From: Acetivibrio clariflavus DSM 19732
GTDB lineage: Bacteria; Bacillota; Clostridia; Acetivibrionales; Acetivibrionaceae
Assembly (NCBI RefSeq): GCF_000237085.1
Contig: NC_016627.1
Coordinates: 992,001 to 1,056,000, forward strand
DNA length: 64,000 nt
Reading direction: 5' to 3'
Every line of letters starts with the position of its first letter. Positions within the stretch are counted from its first letter, which is position 1. Of this stretch, positions 8,143-17,930 are shown in pieces. A model generated the notes under the pieces. The model ran no database searches. It was not told the origin of the DNA and was given only the letters and a program-made list of their open reading frames with translations. Made by a program: the position numbers and the translations under genes.

Positions 8143-9848
8143 GAAACCACTGAAAAAGTAGGGTTTTTTAAGCCACTTTTACAGTTTTATACAGCCGAAA
8201 ACATTTAATTCTAATTTTCAAAAGCAAAAAATAATGATTATTTTTACTTAAAGAGGATACCAGTTGGGCTATCCTCTTTAAATTTACTGCCAATGCTGTT
8301 AATTTTGATTGCATTGACATGCTTCTTAAGCCGTACCCTCGGGCACGGCTTAATCCATGAAATCTCTTCATCTCTCCATTTTTCCACTCTTGACTTGCTC
8401 GTTCTTTATATTTTTCTATAAATTCCTTCGTTTTTGCTCTTTGGCTGTATTCATAATATTCAGGTATATTTACACTTATTTCTAGAGTATTTGATTTCCC
8501 TATTTTGAAGCATTGATCTTTCTTTGGACATTTTTGACATCCTTCTACATCAAACTTATATTTCCATGATTCTCGACCGTCTCTTTTTCTTATCTTTCTC
8601 TGCTTCTCTACGGTATAATTCCCATAATCACAAAACCATTGGTCCGAATCCTTATTATACGCATATTTACTCTCATCTATTTTGTATACCATTTCACTAA
8701 TCGGTATGTACGCTTCGGCACCGTTTTCTTTTATTACATCTAAAATTGGCTTCCTGAAATATGCTTTATCCCCATATACCTCTTTTATTTCTATTCCGCT
8801 ATCCTTTGTCAAATCAATTAATTCTTCAAATCCTGTACCGTCAACGTATGCACCGTTATATACCCTTACTGCCGTTATTATCCTTTCTTTTGTCGTCATT
8901 GCATACTCTGTTTTATATCCAAAAAAACTTTCTGTTTTCGATTTATATCCTACTCTTGCATCCTGGTCTACTAATGACCTTATACTCTTTTGTTCTATAA
9001 ATTTTGGGTCTTCTAATATCTCACGGGCTTTTTCTATAACTTTGTATGTTTTCGTATGTTTTTCCCCTTCAATTTTTTCTTCAACCTGCGCAATGACTTC
9101 TTCCACATAAGCCTTCATTGTCGCTTTTGCTTCTCTATGATCTGCTATTTCCTTATAGTTTGGAATATTTGTATTGATTTCTTCCGGTATCTCTCCTGCC
9201 TCTTTTTCTAAATTTTTAAATATCTTTTTGGCAATATGTTTTAATATCCTCTCGGGTACTTTTTTTACAGTATTGGCATGAGTGTGTGTACAATCAATAC
9301 TAATTCCACCAGACTTAATTATATTTTTTTCTACACACTGTTTTACTACTTCCGTTATTATTTCATCCATTGTAACTTCCTGTAGCCTGTGAACTCTGAA
9401 TTTTGCCAGTAAACTCGGATGGGGAAGTTCTTCTTCAGGATTAATTCCAAGAAACCATAAGTAAGCCAGATTTAATGAAGCTTCCTCGATTACACGTTCA
9501 TCGGATAAGTTGTACAAATATTGAAGAATTAAAAGCCTTAACATAAGTTCAGGTTCTTTTGCAGGTCTGCCATAATATTTACAATAGGACTTTTCGAGTA
9601 GTTTATTAATAAAACTAAAATCAATTGCATTATTTATTAATTTAAGTATATGATTTTCTGGAATTTTATTGTATAATATTGAATAGATGCTTAATTGATT
9701 ATTTTTATCTTTTAGCATTTAAAAAACCTCCTTTGTGGTGTTGGTTTTGCGTGATTCCATTATACCATTGAAGGAGGTTTTTTACTATATATTTGTTGAA
9801 ATATATTGAATGTTTTACATTTTTTATTTGGTGTTTTTCAGTGGTTTC
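8143..9848. mobile_element. IS1182-like insertion sequence, intact copy
   Basis: Terminal inverted repeats GAAACCACTGAAAAA (8143-8157) and TTTTTCAGTGGTTTC (ending 9848) bound a 1706-bp element holding one transposase gene. GAACCGTCC occurs immediately outside both ends (8134-8142 and 9849-9857), a 9-bp target duplication within a REP-like palindrome. A second, damaged copy is at 20139-21778. Confidence 0.85.
8168..9718 (-). CDS. IS1182-family transposase (DDE)
   Basis: A 516-residue transposase. The N-terminal InsH/DUF772-like domain reads YYGRPAKEPELMLRLLILQYLYNLSDE and HPSLLAKFR. A DDE core follows: the first Asp in GGISIDCTHTHANT, a second in EVYGDKAYF, and the C-terminal region with a CQKCPKKDQC cysteine cluster and a final RFHGLSRARGYGLRSM. 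ATG 9718 follows AAAGGAGGTTTTTTAA. Full length and uninterrupted, so probably active. It fills the IS between its inverted ends. The other copy at 20125 is broken in several places. Confidence 0.9.
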   Translation of the reverse strand: MLKDKNNQLSIYSILYNKIPENHILKLINNAIDFSFINKLLEKSYCKYYGRPAKEPELMLRLLILQYLYNLSDERVIEEASLNLAYLWFLGINPEEELPHPSLLAKFRVHRLQEVTMDEIITEVVKQCVEKNIIKSGGISIDCTHTHANTVKKVPERILKHIAKKIFKNLEKEAGEIPEEINTNIPNYKEIADHREAKATMKAYVEEVIAQVEEKIEGEKHTKTYKVIEKAREILEDPKFIEQKSIRSLVDQDARVGYKSKTESFFGYKTEYAMTTKERIITAVRVYNGAYVDGTGFEELIDLTKDSGIEIKEVYGDKAYFRKPILDVIKENGAEAYIPISEMVYKIDESKYAYNKDSDQWFCDYGNYTVEKQRKIRKRDGRESWKYKFDVEGCQKCPKKDQCFKIGKSNTLEISVNIPEYYEYSQRAKTKEFIEKYKERASQEWKNGEMKRFHGLSRARGYGLRSMSMQSKLTALAVNLKRIAQLVSSLSKNNHYFLLLKIRIKCFRLYKTVKVA

Positions 9849-9882
9849 GAACCGTCCCTTGTTTGATGGTTGAAAGGTAAAC

Positions 9883-9914
9883 AAAAGCTCCTGAAGTAAA
9901 ATTCAGGAGCTTTT
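9883..9914. terminator. Bidirectional terminator after oppA
   Basis: AAAAGCTCCTGA (9883-9894) and TCAGGAGCTTTT (9903-9914) form a perfect 12-bp stem with A and T tracts on either side. It ends the opp operon on the minus strand. Confidence 0.85.
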
Positions 9915-9932
9915 TCAGTCATTCGTGTTTTA

Positions 9933-11558
9933 TTATTGCTTAAATGATGCCCATTTGAAGATTACGAAACCGAGTTTGGAGTTAACTACTCCTTGAAGTT
10001 TTGGTGAAATAACTATAGGTTCTGTATAGAAGTACAAAGGAGCTATTGCCGCATCGTCCATAAGTAATTTTTCAGCATCATGGAATATCTGAATACGTTT
10101 TTCAGGGTCAGTTTCTTTTCTGGCAGCAGAAATAAGCTTATCATACTCAGGATTGCTGTATTTTGCATTATTCTGACCGTTTCCGGAAGTAAATATATCC
10201 ATGAAGGTTGATGGATCCATATAGTCTCCAATCCAACCGTTTCTGTTTATATTATAAACACCGTCTTTTCTTGATTGCTGGAATACGTTCCATTCCTGAG
10301 CAAGAATTTCAACTTCTACTCCTAAGTTTTGTTTCCACATCTGTTGTAAAGCTTCAGCTACAGGCTCATGACCTGCACCGGAGTTCAGACCGAAAGTTAC
10401 TTTAGGGAAACCTTTTCCATCCGGATAACCTGCTTCAGCAAGAAGTTTTTTAGCCTCTGCTACATTCTTTTCATAATCTTCGGGTTTTACAGAAATATAG
10501 TCGCCGCCAGTTGTACGGAAATCCGGTTCCGGTTTAACATCGGCTATACCATAAGGTACAAAGCCGGATGCAGGAGTTTGTCCACCCTTTGTAACATTTT
10601 CAACTAAGTAGTTACGGTCAATTGCCAAAGAAAATGCCTTTCTTACTTTTGCATTATCAAAAGGAGCTTTATTGTTTACAAAGTCGATATAGTATGTTCC
10701 AAGCAATGGAAGAATTTTAAGATTTCCAGCTTCTTTTTCGGCAGCTAGTTCATCCGAAGGAATATTCTTTCCATATACAACCTGTCCATTTTTGAATGCA
10801 CTTAGAATAGCATTTTGATCGTTCATCAAGTACCATTCTATTTTTGGAGCAACTACAGAGTTCTTATCCCAGTAGTACTCATTCTTTTCAAAAACAATTT
10901 TTGAATCATGTTCCCAGCTGGTCAATTTATAAGGACCATTACCTATGTAAGTAGCCGGGTTAAGTGCCCATTTGTCTTTATTGGCCGACACAATGTCTTC
11001 TCTCAATGGAACGAGAGTAGGGAAGGCAACTATTTCAGTAAAGAATTGGCATGGGCTTTCAAGAGTTACTTCAAGGGTTTTGTCGTCAATAGCTCTTACT
11101 CCCAATGTATCAACATCAGCTTCACCAGCATTGATCTTTTCGCCATTTTTTATAAAGTAGATGTAGTATGCATAGTCGGAAGCTGTTGCCGGATCAACGG
11201 CTCTTTTCCAGGAATAAATAAAATCATTTGCAGTTACATCTTTACCGTCGGACCATTTTGCATCCTTACGGATATAAAAAGTCCAAACAAGTCCGTCTTC
11301 ACTGGTTTCCCATCTTTCGGCTGTTCCTGCAACAATAGTTCCGTCCTTTCCTATTGTGGTCAGTCCCTCAAAAGCACATAAAATATAGTTACCGCCGTCA
11401 AGTGCATTGTTAAGAGACGGGTCAAGTGTTTTTGGCTCTGATGCTATGGTTGCGCGAATAACTTGATCAGAAGTTGAAGTGTTTGGTGTTTTTCCGCAAC
11501 CTGTCAATACTGTTGCAAAGGTTGCAAGTGTAATGAAAAATGCTAAGATTCTCTTCAT
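9933..11558 (-). CDS. oppA: Oligopeptide ABC transporter, substrate-binding lipoprotein
   Basis: A 541-residue family 5 extracellular solute-binding protein. It has a lipoprotein signal peptide with lipobox LTGC (Cys ~21). SEPKTLDPSLNNALDG, the WSDGKDVTANDFIYSWKRAVDP signature and a late FVIFKWASFKQ tail match OppA/DppA-type binders. It is anchored outside the membrane and hands peptides to the OppBC channel. It is last in the order oppB-C-D-F-A on the minus strand, 172 bp after oppF, with a strong hairpin in the gap that may set a separate mRNA level. ATG 11558 follows AAGGGGTATG. Substrate range is inferred. Confidence 0.92.
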   Translation of the reverse strand: MKRILAFFITLATFATVLTGCGKTPNTSTSDQVIRATIASEPKTLDPSLNNALDGGNYILCAFEGLTTIGKDGTIVAGTAERWETSEDGLVWTFYIRKDAKWSDGKDVTANDFIYSWKRAVDPATASDYAYYIYFIKNGEKINAGEADVDTLGVRAIDDKTLEVTLESPCQFFTEIVAFPTLVPLREDIVSANKDKWALNPATYIGNGPYKLTSWEHDSKIVFEKNEYYWDKNSVVAPKIEWYLMNDQNAILSAFKNGQVVYGKNIPSDELAAEKEAGNLKILPLLGTYYIDFVNNKAPFDNAKVRKAFSLAIDRNYLVENVTKGGQTPASGFVPYGIADVKPEPDFRTTGGDYISVKPEDYEKNVAEAKKLLAEAGYPDGKGFPKVTFGLNSGAGHEPVAEALQQMWKQNLGVEVEILAQEWNVFQQSRKDGVYNINRNGWIGDYMDPSTFMDIFTSGNGQNNAKYSNPEYDKLISAARKETDPEKRIQIFHDAEKLLMDDAAIAPLYFYTEPIVISPKLQGVVNSKLGFVIFKWASFKQ

Positions 11559-11640
11559 ATAATTTCATACCCCTTACTATTTCAGAATTTTACTTTAATA
11601 TTAATTTGTCCATATCTATAATTTATATTCCTATCACATT

Positions 11641-11700
11641 AAAATGGACACATGACTCTTAACCGGTGTCGACCTCACCGGTTAAGAAAGGATCCATTTT
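11641..11700 (-). promoter_or_regulatory. Intercistronic hairpin between oppF and oppA
   Basis: CTTAACCGGTG (11658-11668) and CACCGGTTAAG (11676-11686) form a perfect 11-bp stem, and outer arms AAAATGGA / TCCATTTT extend it. On the minus strand the fold is followed by UUUUAAU, a weak U tract. It could partly terminate after oppF or protect the 5' end of a processed oppA mRNA. Confidence 0.6.
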
Positions 11701-11730
11701 ACTGTAATGTAGGAAAAATATATATGAGTA

Positions 11731-12759
11731 TTATAATTTGCCTGCAAAATGACAAGCGACGTAATGACCATCATTGAACTCTTTAAATTCAGGGATTTCC
11801 TTGGCGCAGATATCCTTAGCATAAGGACATCTGGTTCTGAACTTACAGCCTGATGGCGGATTTACCGGTGATGGGATTTCACCGCTTAAAATAATTCTAT
11901 TCCTTTTCTTTGCAACTTCAGGATCAGGCTCGGGAATAGCTGTTAAAAGTGCCTGTGTATATGGATGGAGAGGATTCTTGTATAATTCCTCAGCTTCAAC
12001 CAATTCTACTATATGTCCCAAATACATTACACCTACCCTGTCACAGGTATGTCTAACCACACCTAAATCGTGAGAGATAAAAAGGTAGGTCAGATGTAAT
12101 TTTTCCTGCATTTCTTCCAGTGTATTTATTATCTGGGCCCTTATGGAGACGTCAAGTGCTGATACCGGCTCATCACACACGATAAACTCAGGTTCCACTG
12201 CAATAGCTCGGGCAATACCGATTCTTTGACGCTGTCCTCCTGAAAATTCATGAGGATAGCGGGATGCGTGTTCAGTGTTGAGTCCTACCAGATTTAACAG
12301 TTCTCTTATTTTTTCAGCCCTATCTTTTTTGGAAGTAGCAAGTTTATGAATATCCAATGCTTCACCAACTATATCCGAAACAGTCATACGGGGATCAAGA
12401 GAAGCATAGGGATCTTGAAAAATATACTGCATCTTTTTCCTATAGGGAAGAAGTTGCCTTCTTTTTAATTTGGTGATATCTACTCCGGAGAATAAAACTT
12501 GTCCGTCAGTAGGCTCATAAATCCTTAGAATAGATCTTCCCAAAGTGGTTTTGCCCGAACCGGATTCGCCCACCAGTCCAAGGGTTTCTCCTTTATAAAT
12601 ACTAAAGGTAACATTATCTACTGCCTTAACTGTAGCTTTTTTACCAAGGCTGGTTCTAATATTAAAATACTGTTTTAAATTTTTTACTTCAATTAAAACA
12701 TCCTGTTTCCGGGCTGAATTATAACCGGATGGAGAAGTTTTTGATTCATAATTAGTCAT
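11731..12759 (-). CDS. oppF: Oligopeptide ABC transporter ATP-binding protein OppF
   Basis: A 342-residue ABC ATPase with Walker A GESGSGKTT, signature SGGQRQRIGIARA, Walker B FIVCDEPVSALD and switch His in FISHD. The C-terminal oligopeptide/dipeptide extension (PVNPPSGCKFRTRCPYA...C) carries the Cys cluster seen in OppF/DppF proteins. It pairs with OppD to power peptide import. The start overlaps the end of oppD by 8 bp, indicating translational coupling. Length and motifs are normal. Confidence 0.93.
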   Translation of the reverse strand: MTNYESKTSPSGYNSARKQDVLIEVKNLKQYFNIRTSLGKKATVKAVDNVTFSIYKGETLGLVGESGSGKTTLGRSILRIYEPTDGQVLFSGVDITKLKRRQLLPYRKKMQYIFQDPYASLDPRMTVSDIVGEALDIHKLATSKKDRAEKIRELLNLVGLNTEHASRYPHEFSGGQRQRIGIARAIAVEPEFIVCDEPVSALDVSIRAQIINTLEEMQEKLHLTYLFISHDLGVVRHTCDRVGVMYLGHIVELVEAEELYKNPLHPYTQALLTAIPEPDPEVAKKRNRIILSGEIPSPVNPPSGCKFRTRCPYAKDICAKEIPEFKEFNDGHYVACHFAGKL

Positions 12760-13759
12760 TGCTCTTTACCTCCGTGTTATTATTTGCCCTGCTATCGTAT
12801 AACCAACAGCTGACTCTGTGCCCATCCTCAATTGAATATTCCTTAGGCATATGGTTCAGACAGACCTTCATGCAATTCTCACATCTTGGTGCAAAAGCAC
12901 ATCCTTTGGGTAAGTTTAACAGATCAATAGGATTTCCCTGAATTGGAATCAATTTTTCACCTTTTTTGCTAAGGTCAGGCAGGGAACGAAGCAAACCTTT
13001 TGTATATGGATGGCGGGGATTGTTAAATATGGTGTAAACAGAGCCTTGCTCAACAATTTTACCGCCATACATAACAATAACATCATCAGCCATATCGGCA
13101 ACAATGCCAAGATCGTGGGTTATAAGGATTATTGCCATACCCGTCTTTTTCTGAATATTCTTCAGAAGATCCAGAATTTGAGCCTGTATGGTAACATCAA
13201 GGGCAGTGGTTGGCTCGTCGGCTATCAATAGCTTAGGTGAACCGGCAAGGGCCATAGCAATCATTACCCTCTGACGCATACCTCCTGAGAATTGATGAGG
13301 GTATTGAGCTAAACGTTTCTCCGGTTCATTTATACCAACCAATGTCAAAAGTTCGATTGAACGCTTTTTTATTTCTTCTTTGGAAATTTTACCGTACTTG
13401 TGAACCAAAGATTCCGCAATTTGATTTCCTATTGTAAAAACAGGATTGAGACAGGTCATTGGGTCCTGAAATATCATTGCAACCTCGTTACCTGCAAAAT
13501 TCTGTCTTTCTGCTTTAGTCATTGTGGAAACATCCTTGCCGTCAAATATGATACTTCCTCCAACAATTTTACCGGGTTTATCAATTAGTCCCATAATGGA
13601 ATAGGAAGATACACTTTTTCCGGAACCTGATTCACCGACTATTCCTAAGACTTTTCCGCGCTCAAGGGAGTAGCTTATTCCATTTACAGCTTTAACCTCT
13701 CCTGCCGGTGTGAAAAAAGAAACTTTTAGATCATTTATTTTAAGCAATTCTTTATTCAT
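12752..13759 (-). CDS. oppD: Oligopeptide ABC transporter ATP-binding protein OppD
   Basis: A 335-residue ABC ATPase: Walker A GESGSGKSV, Q-loop MIFQDPMTCLNPV, signature SGGMRQRVMIAMA, Walker B LLIADEPTTALDV, switch ITHD. The C-terminus has the oppD-type cysteine motif (GCAFAPRCENCMKVC), which in relatives can bind an iron-sulfur cluster. It forms a heterodimer with OppF under the OppBC pore. It lies 67 bp after oppC and overlaps oppF. ATG 13759 follows GGGAG. Confidence 0.93.
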   Translation of the reverse strand: MNKELLKINDLKVSFFTPAGEVKAVNGISYSLERGKVLGIVGESGSGKSVSSYSIMGLIDKPGKIVGGSIIFDGKDVSTMTKAERQNFAGNEVAMIFQDPMTCLNPVFTIGNQIAESLVHKYGKISKEEIKKRSIELLTLVGINEPEKRLAQYPHQFSGGMRQRVMIAMALAGSPKLLIADEPTTALDVTIQAQILDLLKNIQKKTGMAIILITHDLGIVADMADDVIVMYGGKIVEQGSVYTIFNNPRHPYTKGLLRSLPDLSKKGEKLIPIQGNPIDLLNLPKGCAFAPRCENCMKVCLNHMPKEYSIEDGHRVSCWLYDSRANNNTEVKSND

Positions 13760-13826
13760 TCAAATTCAAATCTCCCATCTATGTTAAAGCGTTATATATT
13801 AAAGTGATATTTAATATTTCATAAGT

Positions 13827-14822
13827 CTATTTTTTCATCCTTGGGTCAAGAGCATCTCTTAAACCGTCACCAAATAGATTTATGGACAATATGATAATAC
13901 TGATAGTTGCAGCAGGGAAAAACAGCATATATGGATAGGAGTATATACCTTTTAAAGCTGTCTGAGACAAAGAACCAAGGGATGCCATAGGTATTGAAAC
14001 ACCTAATCCAATGAAGCTGAGGAAAGATTCCACGAAAATTGCTTCAGGAATTTTTAAAGTAGCTACAACTATAATCTGACCTATACAGTTTGGTACAAGA
14101 TGTTTGAAAATAATTTCTCTGTTGTTTGCACCAAGAACTCTGGCAGCTAAAACAAACTCCTGTTCCTTTAATGCAAGGATTTGACCGCGGACTATTCTTG
14201 CCATATCTACCCAGTAAAGAAGTGCAAGAACAAAAAATATACTTATAAGTCCTACACCTAAGTTTTTAAGGAAACCTGGAGCATTGGCAGAGTTTAAAAA
14301 ATTGTCTATTGGTGTCTTTAAAGCAACCTGAAGCAAAATAACTATTAGTATGGTTGGAACCGAATAAACAATATCGATAATTCTCATCATAACAATGTCA
14401 ACCCAACCACCAAAGTAACCGGAGATTGCGCCATATAAAATACCGATTATTGAAATCATGATAGCTGCAACAACGCCAACTGCCAGAGAAATCCTTGCAC
14501 CGATCATAGTTCTTGTAAACAAATCTCTTCCCAAACTATCTGTACCGAAGAGATGTTGCGCGCTTGGCGGCAAATTCTCACTGCCTTTATTTATCTGGTC
14601 ATAGGCATAGGGCGAAAGCATAGGTCCAATTATTGCAGCTAGAACAACCAGCAGAATAACTATGAGCGAGCCCATAGCGACTTTATTTGCTCGCAGCCTT
14701 CTCCAGGCATCTTTCCAATAACCTACCGATGGACGCATAACTTCCACTGTTGCTTTTTCGCTGTCCGATGCAGGTATAAATAACTTACTATCCAAAACTT
14801 CTGATTTAGTTATATTTGTCAT
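13827..14822 (-). CDS. oppC: Oligopeptide ABC transporter permease OppC
   Basis: A 331-residue inner-membrane permease. A cytosolic N-terminus is followed by a first membrane segment (MGSLIVILLVVLAAIIG), the family motif HLFGTDSLGRDLFTRTMIGARISL, further hydrophobic spans and the EAA loop (VLGANNREIIFKHLVPNC) that docks on the ATPases. It forms the channel with OppB. It sits 152 bp after oppB; that gap shows no clear regulatory structure. ATG 14822 follows TGGAGAGACC. Confidence 0.93.
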   Translation of the reverse strand: MTNITKSEVLDSKLFIPASDSEKATVEVMRPSVGYWKDAWRRLRANKVAMGSLIVILLVVLAAIIGPMLSPYAYDQINKGSENLPPSAQHLFGTDSLGRDLFTRTMIGARISLAVGVVAAIMISIIGILYGAISGYFGGWVDIVMMRIIDIVYSVPTILIVILLQVALKTPIDNFLNSANAPGFLKNLGVGLISIFFVLALLYWVDMARIVRGQILALKEQEFVLAARVLGANNREIIFKHLVPNCIGQIIVVATLKIPEAIFVESFLSFIGLGVSIPMASLGSLSQTALKGIYSYPYMLFFPAATISIIILSINLFGDGLRDALDPRMKK

Positions 14823-14974
14823 TTTGGTCTCTCCATTTCCTAAGTTTCCATTTCTGTCATTCTTTCAAACAATTTAATGTCGTCTGGAAACTATATATAT
14901 TCAATATGAACCTGCAGAAGGGTTCGTTATACGTAAAAATTAGCAAGTTGAATAACCCGCTACTTTATTTTTTC

Positions 14975-15898
14975 CTATTTGGTAATATTAATTCTCGGGT
15001 CAACAAATCTGTATAATATATCAACCACGAAGTTCATAAAAATAAGCAGAGCGCCATAGAATATTGTTACTCCCATTACTGTCGGATAATCCTTTGCTGT
15101 TATGCTTGTTACAAAGGAACTTCCCAAGCCAGGTATTGAAAAAATCGATTCAATTACAAAGGAACCTGTTACAACTCCGGCAACCATAGGGCCTGCATAG
15201 GTTACAACCGGAAGAATACCATTTCTCAAACCATGTTTAAAAATTACTATTCTTTCTGACAAACCCTTTGCTCGTGCAGTTCTTATATAATCCTGGTTTA
15301 TAACATCAAGCATTGATGAACGCATCAGTCTTGTTATAAAACTGAGAGGGAAAAAGGATAACGCAAAACCAGGTAATATATAACTTGAAAGACTGTCAAG
15401 GTGGATAACCGTAGGGAAGAGACGAAGCTTTACTCCGAATAAAACCATACTTACAGTAGCCACAACAAAGCTTGGAACCGCAATTCCAACTGTTACAATG
15501 AACATAATTACTCTATCGGCTGCGGTATTCTTTTTTAGGGCACTTATTGTTCCCAGAATAGTGCCGAAAATTATAGCTATAGCACTTGAGAACAGTCCTA
15601 GCTTAAGAGAATAAGGGAACTTTCTGGCAATTATTTCTCCAACACTCTGTCCTGCTAGTTTTATTGATTCTCCCAAGTCACCCTTAAGGACGTTAATTGC
15701 ATACATTTTGTATTGAACTAATAATGGTTTATCCAAGCCATATTTTGCTTCCAAGTTTGCCAATATTTCAGGCGTAATCTTTCCATCTCCCAGAAAAGGG
15801 CTGCCAGGTGTCAAATGCATAAGGAAGAAAGTTAATGTAAACATAATCCATAATGTTAAAATTGATGCAAATAATCTTTTTAAAATATATTTAAACAT
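14975..15898 (-). CDS. oppB: Oligopeptide ABC transporter permease OppB
   Basis: A 307-residue permease, first gene of the opp operon. It begins FKYILKRLFASILTLW, a standard OppB/DppB opening, then HLTPGSPF, several membrane spans and an EAA loop (ARAKGLSERIVIFKHGLRNG), ending in DPRI. The start is placed at ATG 15898 because GGAGGTTCTT lies directly before it; an earlier in-frame start at 15910 lacks a ribosome site. The 450 bp upstream, to the IS4-like element, hold no gene and must contain the operon promoter and the old leader of the second ahpC. Confidence 0.93.
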   Translation of the reverse strand: MFKYILKRLFASILTLWIMFTLTFFLMHLTPGSPFLGDGKITPEILANLEAKYGLDKPLLVQYKMYAINVLKGDLGESIKLAGQSVGEIIARKFPYSLKLGLFSSAIAIIFGTILGTISALKKNTAADRVIMFIVTVGIAVPSFVVATVSMVLFGVKLRLFPTVIHLDSLSSYILPGFALSFFPLSFITRLMRSSMLDVINQDYIRTARAKGLSERIVIFKHGLRNGILPVVTYAGPMVAGVVTGSFVIESIFSIPGLGSSFVTSITAKDYPTVMGVTIFYGALLIFMNFVVDILYRFVDPRINITK

Positions 15899-16346
15899 AA
15901 GAACCTCCATGGCTGTGAACCGTGAAATTACAGCGTTTTTGTATTTTAATTATCTGTCTCAATTTACTAGTAATTTTGATTAAGTAAATGCAAAATAATG
16001 TCGAAAAATAATGTATAAATAATTATGATGTGCCATTATACTACAAAATTCGATTTTTTGCAACAGATTAATAATAGCTAAAAAGTTGGCAAAAACTGTA
16101 CGTGACTATATTTGGAGTGTTCGGTTAAAATGTGACGAAAATCGACAAATAAATTACCATAAACTACCTATTGATGGCTAAAATATATTAAGAACAAAGT
16201 CTCTTTATATTCCAATAATGCTAAAGATTAAATAAAGAAGAACAGATAAGCTTTTTTCGTATTATGAAAATTTATAAAAAAAATCGGTTTAGCTAAAAAA
16301 AAGTGGGTATATACTTTATAGAAAATTGATTGAATAAAAAATTTTA

Positions 16347-17882
16347 ATCAACTTTCGCACGTGAATAATGTGCACTGAACATTGAAAAATCAATAGATTT
16401 GGGCAATAAAAAAATACAAGAACCCCCTTCTATGTGATATAATAGAAGTATCCAAACCCTATTAAATCGACAATTTGGAGGTTCTTGAACATGTCTATTG
16501 TATCACAGAAGGTTAAGGAAGAAAATAGATTTTCTTTGACAGTTGATAACTTTTTCAAAATGTTTTCTGTAGGCTATCTGTTAAAAAAGTCAAACGCATA
16601 TAAAGATAAAGGTATTCCTTGTCTTACGGTATTCAAAGTACTGTTTGAACTTGTTTTTACAGGCAAAAATCTGTTTATGAACTATAAAGCAGAAAGCTTT
16701 GATATACCATTTGCAAGGGATGTGGTCTACAGATTCTTAAATTCCATACATATCAACTGGCAAAGATTTTTATATTTGCTTTCTGCAAAGGTCATAAATC
16801 ATCATATCGATAGATTAACGTCAGATGAACGGGTTGATGCCTTTGTAATTGACGATTCCTTCTACAGTAGGACAAGAAGCAAGTCAGTTGAGCTTTTAAG
16901 TTGGGTCAAAGATCATGCTGACGGCAATAAGAATAAAAAAGGCTTTCGTATGCTTACACTTGGTTGGACAGACGGTAATTCATTTATTCCTGTGGCCTTC
17001 AACCTTTTAAGTTCAACAAATCCAAGGGTTTGCATTAATCCAGCGAAAAATACTATAGATAAAAGAACCGTTGGTTTTAAACGCCGACAGAATGCCTTAG
17101 CCACTTCACCGGAATCTGCTCTGTCTATGCTGGAACAAGCAGTTGCTACCGGTATTAAAGCAAAATATGTTTTATTTGACAGTTGGTTCTCCTTTCCGGC
17201 TACTATTATCAAAATTTGTAAGATGAATCTTAATGTGATAGCTATGGTAAAGGATACTCCCAAGATTTACTATAACTTCAATGGTGAAAAAAAATCATTG
17301 AGAGAGATATACCGAACTGTCAGGAAACGTAGAGGAAGATCAAAATACCTTGCTTCAGTTATGGTAGAATTACACGATAAAGAAGGAAACCACATTCCGG
17401 CAAAAATTGTCTTTGTCCGTGACCGAAGAAACAAGAGTAAATGGCTAGCTCTCATATCTACAGATACTAGTCTTCCCGAAACAGAGATAATCAGGATATA
17501 CGGAAAACGCTGGGACATAGAGGTATTCTTCAAGATGTGTAAGTCATACCTTAAGCTGGCTAAGGAATTTCAAGGTCGTTCTTATGATATGATGGTTGCC
17601 CATACAACTATTGTTTTTCAAGGTACATTATGTTAGCGGTTGAGAACCGCAATAATACTGATTTACGCACTATTGGTACTTTGTTCTACTATTGCTGCGA
17701 TGAACTTGAGGACATTAAATTCCATGAGGCACTGCAGCTTATAATAGAGGCTTTAAAAACTACTTTACAGGAAAAACTGCTTTTGACAAAGGAAACAGTC
17801 AACGAGTTTCTCAACTACTTTGTCACTTGTTTGCCTGTTCATATCAAGGCAAAGCTATCAGTTGTTTCCTGCGAAAGTTGAT
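16347..17882. mobile_element. IS4-family insertion sequence with 7-bp target duplication
   Basis: Ends ATCAACTTTCGCA (16347-16359) and TGCGAAAGTTGAT (17870-17882) are perfect 13-bp inverted repeats. AATTTTA occurs directly outside each end (16340-16346 and 17883-17889), a 7-bp target duplication. The 1536-bp element carries one transposase gene, now frameshifted. It lies inside the leader of the second ahpC copy. Confidence 0.9.
16491..17881 (+). pseudogene. IS4-family transposase, frameshifted
   Basis: The first frame (16491-17636) carries the DDE elements: Asp in DAFVIDDSFYSR, Asp in YVLFDSWFSFP, and the IS4 signature Y-2-R-3-E-6-K in YGKRWDIEVFFKMCKSYLK. The second frame (about 17610-17881) holds the usual last ~85 residues (RYIMLAVENRNNTD). 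They would join with a one-base shift near the T5 run at 17614-17618. ATG 16491 follows GGAGGTTCTTGAAC. The catalytic core is whole but the C-terminal helix domain is detached, so the protein is probably inactive unless slippage restores it. Confidence 0.85.
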
Positions 17883-17930
17883 AATTTTAATTAATCAAAT
17901 AAAATAAAAGAACGTGAGGAGGAATTTATT

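Larger units (their letters stand above)
8126..9866. repeat. Right REP-like end of RAYT unit, split by IS1182-like insertion
   Basis: AGAACAAAGAACCGTCC ends at 8142 and GAACCGTCCCTTGTTTGA resumes at 9849. Removing the IS and one copy of the 9-base GAACCGTCC gives a contiguous right end like the one at 18785-18809. The unit was therefore whole before the IS arrived. Confidence 0.75.

Noticed and set aside
8682-9110. Open frame on the plus strand across the IS1182 transposase gene
   Set aside because: It lies opposite the well-supported transposase, has no ribosome site, and recurs at 20600 only because the IS is duplicated.
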